Made by a program: the position numbers and the translations under genes. A DNA stretch of 64,000 bases from Bradyrhizobium sp. S69. Its GTDB lineage: Bacteria; Pseudomonadota; Alphaproteobacteria; Rhizobiales; Xanthobacteraceae. The stretch spans positions 315,122 through 379,121 of the forward strand of contig NZ_LMUK01000043.1 in the NCBI RefSeq assembly GCF_009766005.1, in the 5' to 3' direction. This document shows positions 17,111 to 23,655 of this stretch, in pieces. The stretch's first letter is position 1; the number at the start of each line of letters is the position of its first letter. A model generated the notes under the pieces. The model saw only the letters and a list, made by a program, of their open reading frames with translations, did no database searches and was not told the origin of the DNA.

Positions 17111-18046
17111 CTATCGGGCGATTGGCGCATTGGCGGCAAGATGCGCCAGGTTGGCGTGCCAATGCTGCGCGATCTGCAACCGCGTCGGCACCCACACCAG
17201 TTCGTGGCCGGCGATGTAATCGAGGAAGCGGATCAGCGCGGCCGCGCGGCCCGGACGCCCGACGACCCGGCAATGCAGCCCGACCGACATCATCTTGGGC
17301 GACGTCGCGCCTTCCGCGTACAGCACATCAAAACTGTCTTTTAGATAAGTGAAGAACTGATCGCCGCCGCCGAAGCCCTGCGCGTTGACAAAACGCATGT
17401 CGTTGGCATCGAGGCTGTAGGGAATGATCAGATGCGGGCCGGCCGGCCCTGCGATCCAGTACGGCAGATCGTCGGCGTAGGAATCGCAGGAATACAGGAA
17501 GCCGCCGGCCTCCAGGATTAGCCGCACGGTGTTAATGGAGGTTCGCCCGGTGTACCAGCCGAGCGGACGCTGGCCGGTGACTTCGGTGTGCACGCGGATC
17601 GCATCCGCGATCTCGGCGCGCTCCTCGGCTTCCGACATGTCCTTGTGTTCGACCCATTTCAGGCTGTGGCTGGCGATATCCCAACCGGCCTCCTTCATCG
17701 CGGCAACCACTTCCGGGTTTCGCTTCAGGGCCGTCGCGACGCCGAACACGGTGGTCGGCAATTTGCGCTCAGTGAAAATCCGCCATAGCCGCCAGAAGCC
17801 GGCGCGCGAACCATATTCGAACATCGATTCGATGTTGGCGTGGCGTTGCCCGGGCCAGGGCTGCGCGCCCAATACGTCGGAGAGGAATGCTTCCGACGCA
17901 CGGTCGCCGTGCAGAATATTGTTCTCGCCGCCTTCCTCGAAATTGACCACGAACTGCACCGCGACCCGTGCGTTCCCCGGCCAATGCGGGTTCGGCGGGT
18001 TGCGGCCGTAGCCGCGGAGGTCGCGAGGGTAGTCGGCGTCGCTCAC
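17111..18046 (-). CDS. puuE: Allantoinase, PuuE type (polysaccharide deacetylase fold)
   Basis: This 311-residue protein shows the PuuE family start (YPRDLRGYGRNPPNPHWP), FVVNFEEGGENNILHGD near residue 35, ASHSLKWVEHK near 125, GWYTGRTSINT near 160 and GLHCRVVGRPGR near 255. PuuE is a metal-free allantoinase that opens allantoin to allantoate and is unrelated to the AllB amidohydrolase type. It starts one base after the DUF3830 gene ends and stops 10 bases before the decarboxylase-hydrolase gene, so all are probably one transcript. Later steps (allantoate and ureidoglycolate) are not in the window. Confidence 0.93.
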   Translation of the reverse strand: MSDADYPRDLRGYGRNPPNPHWPGNARVAVQFVVNFEEGGENNILHGDRASEAFLSDVLGAQPWPGQRHANIESMFEYGSRAGFWRLWRIFTERKLPTTVFGVATALKRNPEVVAAMKEAGWDIASHSLKWVEHKDMSEAEERAEIADAIRVHTEVTGQRPLGWYTGRTSINTVRLILEAGGFLYSCDSYADDLPYWIAGPAGPHLIIPYSLDANDMRFVNAQGFGGGDQFFTYLKDSFDVLYAEGATSPKMMSVGLHCRVVGRPGRAAALIRFLDYIAGHELVWVPTRLQIAQHWHANLAHLAANAPIAR

Positions 18047-18047
18047 C

Positions 18048-18461
18048 TCAGACTTCCTCGAACCGGATCTTCTGCGCGCCCTTCCACAATACCGTCTTGC
18101 CGAAGGCAGTCAGGTTCTCAAGACCCGAGGTCAAGGTGATAAAATGATTGCCGGCGAGCTGGCCCATTTTGCTCGCGAAGTGCACGCCGCCATAGGCCAG
18201 CAGGATTTCAGTCTCGCTGATGCCGCCGGGATAGAGAATGATCTGGCCGGGCGCGGGATAGCTGGTGTGGTTCTCGTAGGAGACGCCGAAATCCAGATCG
18301 CCAAGCGGCATCCAGACCCCCTCACCGCTCCAGCGGACGTGGATCGCCTGGCTCTCGAACGGCATCGCCTTGCGGAACGCCGCGACGGTCTTCGGAGCCA
18401 GTTTTTCTTCGAAACGGGCCTCAAACTTGAAGTCACCGGCGTGGACAATGAGTTGGCTCAT
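18048..18461 (-). CDS. DUF3830 family protein
   Basis: This 137-residue protein matches DUF3830, a cyclophilin-like small beta-barrel family. Typical segments are FEARFEEKLAPKTVAAF near residue 12, ENHTSYPAPGQIILYPGG near 63, and ILLAYGGVHFASKMGQLAGNHF near 85. It is the first gene of the allantoinase operon. DUF3830 genes often accompany purine or hydantoin-type catabolic genes, but no activity is established that I can cite. It has no signal peptide. A supporting role in ureide chemistry is inferred only from position. Confidence 0.8.
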   Translation of the reverse strand: MSQLIVHAGDFKFEARFEEKLAPKTVAAFRKAMPFESQAIHVRWSGEGVWMPLGDLDFGVSYENHTSYPAPGQIILYPGGISETEILLAYGGVHFASKMGQLAGNHFITLTSGLENLTAFGKTVLWKGAQKIRFEEV

Positions 18462-18543
18462 GCATCTTTCTCTTGCTCAAGGAATTAGGCGTTTATCGGC
18501 CACAGCCGAACATCGTTCAAGCAATCACCGTTCCAGCTACCGC

Positions 18544-18858
18544 CTACTGATCCGGCGGCTTCCTTGTGTAGGACAGCCCCAATATCCCGGTGCGCTGCGT
18601 TTCCGGCTCCGGCGCCGGGGCCGCTTCCGCCTGTGGCGGGGGTGCCGGCGCCGGCATGTTGTCGCACTTCATCGAATAGACCAGGGTACCATTTGCGGTG
18701 CGGCCGATCGGCGCACAATTGTCGACCGTGCGCGCGGTGGCGGGCTTGGGTGTCAGCTTGGTCTGGGCCAAGGCTGGCGGTACCAAGGCCGGCGACGCAA
18801 TCAAGACAATTGCAGATACCATCGCAGGTGTCAGTCTCTTCATCGGTTTCGCTCGCAA
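18544..18858 (-). CDS. Small exported Pro/Ala-rich protein
   Basis: The protein has a signal peptide (MKRLTPAMVSAIVLIASPAL, cut near ALA-QT), two Cys residues that could form a disulfide, and a Pro/Ala-rich tail ending RKPPDQ. A TTG at 18858 is preceded by AGGAAGGGG at ideal distance and gives 104 residues. The ATG at 18843 gives 99 residues but has no good site. I favour TTG. I do not recognise the family. It is probably periplasmic and unrelated to the neighbouring pathways. Confidence 0.6.
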   Translation of the reverse strand: MRAKPMKRLTPAMVSAIVLIASPALVPPALAQTKLTPKPATARTVDNCAPIGRTANGTLVYSMKCDNMPAPAPPPQAEAAPAPEPETQRTGILGLSYTRKPPDQ

Positions 18859-19093
18859 CTTACGCCCCTTCCTGATTGAACGGGGCCGATTGGAATGAGT
18901 CTATCAGGCCTCACCGTCGATGGCTGCTGAATTTTTGGTCGAAAAAACTTTTGACCATTAAATTTGCTCGCCGCTTCGTGATGGCCCGCCCTGTAATAAT
19001 TTGCATGATTCATCGTTATCTCCGCTGCATGCGCAGATGAGCGAGACGCCCATGTCTCGCTGCAAAACAGCGCAACGTCTGGGAGACAAGAAA

Positions 19094-19315
19094 ATGCGGA
19101 AGACCATACTGACTATCCTGGGTTCGGCTCTGATCGTCGCTTCGGCCGCGCAGGCCGCCTCGGCCACCGAGCATCACCGCCTTCACCGCGTCGCGCGCGC
19201 TCCCGCTCAAGTCAGCGAGCCCGTTCGTAACGCCAGTGCCTATGTCCCGGCGCCGACGCAGGACGACTGGTCGCGATATCAAAACGGCGCGTACTCGGCC
19301 CCCGCGGGCCGCTAA
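19094..19315 (+). CDS. Small exported hypothetical protein (73 aa)
   Basis: An ATG at 19094 with GGGAG upstream gives 73 residues starting MRKTILTILGSALIVASAAQ, a clear signal peptide cut near ASA-TE. The mature part is His/Arg-rich at first and ends in a Tyr/Asp/Pro tail (DDWSRYQNGAYSAPAGR). This tail resembles that of the exported protein at 108-365, which also has a Tyr-Gln-Ser-Gly-like stretch. It is divergent from another exported small protein. An inverted pair ttggtc/gaccat lies in the shared promoter region near 18935-18957. The function is unknown. Confidence 0.6.
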   Translation: MRKTILTILGSALIVASAAQAASATEHHRLHRVARAPAQVSEPVRNASAYVPAPTQDDWSRYQNGAYSAPAGR

Positions 19316-19335
19316 GCCAACCTGAAGACTGCCCG

Positions 19336-19364
19336 GAGCCGGTCGCTGTTGCGGCCGGCTCTTT
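19336..19364 (+). terminator. Hairpin terminator after the 73-aa exported protein
   Basis: An 11-bp stem with one G-T pair (gagccggtcgc with gcggccggctc), a 4-base loop and a trailing ttt lie 21 bases after the stop codon. It also separates this gene from the convergent amidase gene. Confidence 0.65.
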
Positions 19365-19386
19365 GCATGAAGGGCACCGCTCACCA

Positions 19387-20778
19387 CTAATTCCATCCGA
19401 ATGCCGGCGGCCAGCGATGGACAAACAACCTGCTCTCGAATTCGCGCGCAAAGGACAGCAGGGAACGATCGCGATGTCGAGCCGCAATAATCTGGACACC
19501 AACCGGCATATCGTCATTCTCCGTCGGGCATGGCAACGAGACTGCGGGCAGGCCGAGCGCGTTGGCAAACGGTGTGAAGGCCGCATGCCCACGAGAACCA
19601 ACCGGCTTGCCGTCAATCTCGGTGGGGTATGATTGCTCTGCCGGCCAAGGCATCGCGGCCGTGGTCGGCGTCACCAGGAAATCATATCGCTCGAAAAGCG
19701 CGTCGAACGTTCGCTGCATCGCGGTGATGGTATCAAGCGCGTTGAGATAGTCCTTTGCCGTGTGGCGATCGCCGGCCGCAGCCATCTCGGCGATTGCGGG
19801 CGAGACTTTGTCCGTCCAATCCGGCTTGTTCGCCAACAGCCAGGCCACCCCGGTCTGGCTGATGACTGGCCAGACCTGAACCAGCGGATCGGCCAGATCG
19901 AACGGCGATAGCATTTCGACATCGAGGCCGAACGACCGCATTCCGGCGATCGTTCGCGCGACGGCGTCGCGGATCAACGGATCGACCGGGGCGCCGCCGA
20001 ACGTCGGCGCGTAGGCGATGCGCGGACGCTCGGTCATCGACTCGTTCGCACCATGCGACCAATTCGCACCCGCAATGATGTCCATCGCCGAAATGACATC
20101 GTCGACGCAGCGCGCGATCGGCCCGGCCACTTCGAAATTATGCAGGATGGCGGGGAAGCCGTGATCGCGTGGCACCGCCTCGCGCGACGGCTTGAACCCG
20201 ACCAGACCAGTATGGCCGGCCGGACGCCGGATCGAGCCGCCGCCGTCGGTGCCGAGCGCAAGCGCGCCCATGCCCGACGCCACCGCCGCAACCGCGCCGC
20301 CACTCGACCCACCCGGCGTGAGGGCTGCGTTCCACGGATTTCCGGTCACGCCGAACAGTTCGTTGTCGGTAAATCCGTGCAGCGTGAATTCCGGGACGTT
20401 GGTCTTGCCGAGGATCGCAGCCCCGGCTTCCCGCAAGCGGCGGACCGGCGTCTCATCTATCGCAGGCACGAAGTCGCGATAGAGACGACTGCCCCAGGTC
20501 GCGCGCAGGCCCGCGGCCAGGATATTGTCCTTGATCGTCACCGGTACGCCATCGAACGGGCCGAGTGGCCGTCCGGCCTTCCATCGCCGCGCGCTGGCTT
20601 CGGCCGATGCCATCGCACCTGCCGCGTCCAGCGTCACAATCGCGTTGAGTTCTGGATTGATCGCGTCGATGCGCGCGAGCGTCGCCGCCATCGCGTGCGC
20701 GGGCGACAGCCCGCCGGCGTAGGCCAGCGCAAGCTCGCGCGCCGACAACGACCACAACGGGCGAACGGGATCGGCCAT
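19387..20778 (-). CDS. Amidase-signature family hydrolase
   Basis: This 463-residue protein has the amidase signature with its Ser-cisSer-Lys triad: Lys in VPVTIKDN near 82, the cis-Ser in TPGGSSGG near 157 and the nucleophile in LGTDGGGSIRRPA near 180. It is the last gene of the overlapped operon running down from 27365, only 4 bases after the VOC gene. In the oxidative pyrimidine route the product of barbiturase, ureidomalonate, is hydrolysed to malonate and urea; this enzyme is a candidate for such a ureido-acid or amide step. The start at 20778 (MADPVRPLW) is preferred because an upstream start would overlap the VOC gene. Confidence 0.85.
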   Translation of the reverse strand: MADPVRPLWSLSARELALAYAGGLSPAHAMAATLARIDAINPELNAIVTLDAAGAMASAEASARRWKAGRPLGPFDGVPVTIKDNILAAGLRATWGSRLYRDFVPAIDETPVRRLREAGAAILGKTNVPEFTLHGFTDNELFGVTGNPWNAALTPGGSSGGAVAAVASGMGALALGTDGGGSIRRPAGHTGLVGFKPSREAVPRDHGFPAILHNFEVAGPIARCVDDVISAMDIIAGANWSHGANESMTERPRIAYAPTFGGAPVDPLIRDAVARTIAGMRSFGLDVEMLSPFDLADPLVQVWPVISQTGVAWLLANKPDWTDKVSPAIAEMAAAGDRHTAKDYLNALDTITAMQRTFDALFERYDFLVTPTTAAMPWPAEQSYPTEIDGKPVGSRGHAAFTPFANALGLPAVSLPCPTENDDMPVGVQIIAARHRDRSLLSFAREFESRLFVHRWPPAFGWN

Positions 20779-20782
20779 CGCC

Positions 20783-21301
20783 TCACGCAAGCTTGGGATA
20801 GCTCGCCTTGGAGAAGAAGCTCGAACCCGCGACGTATTTGCGGCCGGGCGACACATCGGGTTTTTCCTCGCCTTCGATGCCGCACTCGAAGGTCAGCTCG
20901 AGTTGAACGCCGCTCGGATCATAGACGAACAATTGCCAGAGCGAGGTGCCCGGCACGATGAACTCACGCCAGTCGAGGCCGGCGGCCTTGAAGCGCGAGA
21001 CATAGGAGCGATAGCCCGAGCAGGACAGCGAGAGATGATCGATCGCCGCGGTTCCCGCCGGCGCCTTGCCTTCCGGACCGAGCGCCGGGCCGCCGGCATA
21101 GACATGAACAATGGCGAGCCCGCCCGGCTGCGGGCAGCCCAGCCACGCACCGGGATAGCCGAAATCCGGCCGCGGAAATTCAGCAAGACCGATAATGTCG
21201 GTCCAGAATTTCCGGGTCGCGGCGAGATCCTCGGTCTTGATCGCGACATGATAAAGTCCGTGCACCGTCGCGATCGGCAGTGTCTGCGTGGATGCTGTCA
21301 T
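20783..21301 (-). CDS. VOC (glyoxalase/extradiol dioxygenase) family protein
   Basis: This 172-residue single-module protein has the paired beta-alpha-beta-beta-beta folds of the VOC superfamily. Metal-ligand positions are visible: His in GLYHVAIKTEDL near residue 18, His in AIDHLSLSC near 88 and Glu in GVQLELTFE near 138. Members include dioxygenases, isomerases and lyases that use a metal to handle enolate or diol substrates. It sits between the FAD monooxygenase and the amidase. It may act on the product of the monooxygenase, but its chemistry cannot be read from sequence. Confidence 0.8.
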   Translation of the reverse strand: MTASTQTLPIATVHGLYHVAIKTEDLAATRKFWTDIIGLAEFPRPDFGYPGAWLGCPQPGGLAIVHVYAGGPALGPEGKAPAGTAAIDHLSLSCSGYRSYVSRFKAAGLDWREFIVPGTSLWQLFVYDPSGVQLELTFECGIEGEEKPDVSPGRKYVAGSSFFSKASYPKLA

Positions 21302-21340
21302 GGTGTTGGTCTCCTCCGGGTTCGTTTCATCACAGGGGTT

Positions 21341-22537
21341 TCATCGCAACGGCAATCCGACGTCCCGATAGAGCGCCTTCAATTTGTTCTGAAACGGCGG
21401 CTCGTTCTTGTGCTGGGTACCTGCGACAGGGTCGGCGCCGGCCAACATGGTGTCGGTCGCCTCAAGCGAGAATTCCATCACAAAGCGCATGCGATCCTGC
21501 CGCGACGCCTCGATCTCCGACAGCCAGTCATCGACGTTGTGCTGTCCGGCCTGGTAGCGCCGAGCGATCAGCGCCGCGGCGTTGGCGGCGTCTTCGATCG
21601 CCTGCGTCGCGCCCTGCCCCAACGTCGGCACCATGCCGTGAGCGGCATCGCCGAGATAGAGCACATTGCAGTCGGCTGCCCGATAGAGCATGTCGTGCTC
21701 CTGCATCCGCGCCCAATGGGTGTCGGCAACATTTTGGCAGATCGCATCGATCAGCCAACGCGTCTGCGAACTCGGTGGCGCCGTTCGCGGTGTGAATGTT
21801 TCGCGCAGAACGGCGGGCGTTTTCAAATCGTCCGGGATCGGCGCTTCCGGCGAAATAGGAAACGCGCCGGCGACATAAATGTGGTTGTCCGGCACCCGGA
21901 ACGACAGCAGGCGATTGGGACCATTGAACCATTGCTCGTAATCGTCGATCAACCCGTTCGAAGTGTCAGGCACCAGCAAACGGAAGATCGCAACGCCGAC
22001 CTGCCGCACCGACGGTTCCGCAGAGATCGCCCGACGCACCTTGGAATAGCGCCCGTCAGCCGCGATCAGGAGATCGATCTGGTCCAACCGATGCGTGCCG
22101 CCATTCTGCGTCCACTCAATCGAGGTCTTAAGTGGATCGACGGCATCACGGTCGACCTTGGTTATCTCGCAGCCATAGCGGACGCTGGCACCGGCCGCTT
22201 CGCGCAGTACATGATAAAGCTGCGACCATCGGATGCGCCAGCCCGGCCCGTCAGCCACTTCCGTCAGGGGCAGATCGAATAATACGGTGCCGTCGGTCAA
22301 CGAGACCCGCCAGTGGCGCCAGGCAAAGCTCGCTTGCGTGATCAGATCGGCGAGTTCCGGATCGACGGATGTCAGCGCCTTGACCGCATTGGGGCCGACA
22401 TTGAGCCCGGTGCCGGCTTCGGAATGATCGTCGCGCTGCACCCGCTCCAGGCAGGTGACCTCAACGCCTTGCAGGCGTGAAAGCTTGCGCGCCATCACGC
22501 ATCCCGCCACACCGGCCCCGACGATCACGATACGCAT
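21341..22537 (-). CDS. FAD-dependent aromatic-ring monooxygenase
   Basis: This 398-residue group A flavoprotein monooxygenase has the dinucleotide-binding GAGVAG at residues 7-12, the DG motif (LLIAADGRYSKVR) near 160 and the GDAAH flavin motif (LYLGDAAHGMVPTLGQG) near 290. It resembles salicylate, 3-hydroxybenzoate and urate (HpxO) hydroxylases. Its start shares one base with the stop of the ring-opening amidohydrolase (TGATG), so the two are coupled. A hydroxylation of an N-heterocycle or its ring-opened product is likely. A urate role is less likely because a dedicated uricase is encoded nearby. Confidence 0.85.
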   Translation of the reverse strand: MRIVIVGAGVAGCVMARKLSRLQGVEVTCLERVQRDDHSEAGTGLNVGPNAVKALTSVDPELADLITQASFAWRHWRVSLTDGTVLFDLPLTEVADGPGWRIRWSQLYHVLREAAGASVRYGCEITKVDRDAVDPLKTSIEWTQNGGTHRLDQIDLLIAADGRYSKVRRAISAEPSVRQVGVAIFRLLVPDTSNGLIDDYEQWFNGPNRLLSFRVPDNHIYVAGAFPISPEAPIPDDLKTPAVLRETFTPRTAPPSSQTRWLIDAICQNVADTHWARMQEHDMLYRAADCNVLYLGDAAHGMVPTLGQGATQAIEDAANAAALIARRYQAGQHNVDDWLSEIEASRQDRMRFVMEFSLEATDTMLAGADPVAGTQHKNEPPFQNKLKALYRDVGLPLR

Positions 22538-23655
22538 CAGCCGTGGCCTCCGTTGCGCGACGCGATCACCGCGATCAGGCCGCCGCCGTCGGGACCCTGG
22601 TGCTCGGCACCGCCCGAGACAAAAATCCTGGTGTCCCCGATCACGCCAGCGACCAGGCCCGCGACCGCGCCGCGAATATGGCGCTGCGCGTTGATGTCGG
22701 TATCATCCAGCATGGTATGCCGATGCCCGCGAATGCTGCCGCGCCGGTCGGGTTCGCATTTGACCAGCACGGTCGCGATGTCTGCGGCCTTGGCGGTTGC
22801 GACCTGCGGGGTGGCGGCGATGCCGAGATCGGCCAGCACGTCGACAATCGCGCCGATATCCAGCGCATCCGCCATCGGACGATGCGCGATACGCAAGTCC
22901 CCCGCCCAATGCGGGCTATTGCCGAGCACGATTACCTCATTGCTCTCGACCTCGACGCCTGAGGAAATGCTGGCGCGCGGCGATTGAATGGTGAAATTCG
23001 ACAACAGTGAGGCATCGTCGAAATTGTCCGGCTTGATTTCGGCAAGTCCCAGCGCGACGCCGAAGGCGCCGGCCGCGCGAGCATAGGCCATCGACTTGCC
23101 GGGATCGCTGGTCAACGGAGTCTTGCCGGCAGCGATCGCCGCCGACGCGCGGGCAACCGTGATGCAGGGACATTTGACCTGAACGAAATGCACGTCCTGG
23201 GGACGGTCGATCCCGGCATTGGCGATCGCCTGCCGCACGGCCTCGGCCACGCTCTCGACATGCGCGCGACGCCCGACGATCTCGGCCGCGACGGGCGCAC
23301 TGAACGCGGTACCGACCGCGAGCGCCGGCTTATCGCTGGAGGCCGCGCTGTCATCGCGAACGCAGAACACGCTGTAATGCGGGCTCATCACACCTTCGGT
23401 GCCGCCCGACAGCACGCACGGAATTTCACGCAGCAATTGCGCCGAGGGCTTTTCGAGATGCCGCGACAGCAGCGCCATCAGGGTCTGGGTGAAATAGCCG
23501 CGGGTGAAATCATTGACGCCGCCATTGCCCTCGGTCTTGCCGATGATCGCGGTAACTTCGCCGGCTGCGATGGTGCCGTCCGTGATCAGGGCTTCGAGCT
23601 CGGAGAGATCTCCGGGATGCGCCATCGACAATCTGAAAACGCGCGCGGTTCTCAT
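22537..23655 (-). CDS. Ring-opening amidohydrolase, barbiturase/cyanuric acid hydrolase family
   Basis: This 372-residue protein has the three-fold repeat of the AtzD/barbiturase family. Each repeat has its Lys-Ser pair: Lys40 with Ser83 (SGGTEG), Lys161 with Ser231/232 (RASISSG) and Lys299 with Ser347 (SGGAEHQGP). AtzD has 363 residues, so the length is normal. These enzymes open cyclic imides such as barbiturate or cyanurate. An upstream molybdenum hydroxylase, able to oxidise a pyrimidine to a barbiturate, favours barbiturase over cyanurate hydrolase. The ATG at 23655 overlaps the preceding stop as ATGA. Longer open frames upstream are read-through of the neighbouring gene in another frame. 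Confidence 0.88.
   Translation of the reverse strand: MRTARVFRLSMAHPGDLSELEALITDGTIAAGEVTAIIGKTEGNGGVNDFTRGYFTQTLMALLSRHLEKPSAQLLREIPCVLSGGTEGVMSPHYSVFCVRDDSAASSDKPALAVGTAFSAPVAAEIVGRRAHVESVAEAVRQAIANAGIDRPQDVHFVQVKCPCITVARASAAIAAGKTPLTSDPGKSMAYARAAGAFGVALGLAEIKPDNFDDASLLSNFTIQSPRASISSGVEVESNEVIVLGNSPHWAGDLRIAHRPMADALDIGAIVDVLADLGIAATPQVATAKAADIATVLVKCEPDRRGSIRGHRHTMLDDTDINAQRHIRGAVAGLVAGVIGDTRIFVSGGAEHQGPDGGGLIAVIASRNGGHG

Noticed and set aside
21341..22537. FAD-dependent urate hydroxylase (HpxO) identity for the monooxygenase
   Set aside because: A complete cofactor-free uricase lies in the purine cluster, and this gene is coupled to a barbiturase-type gene instead.
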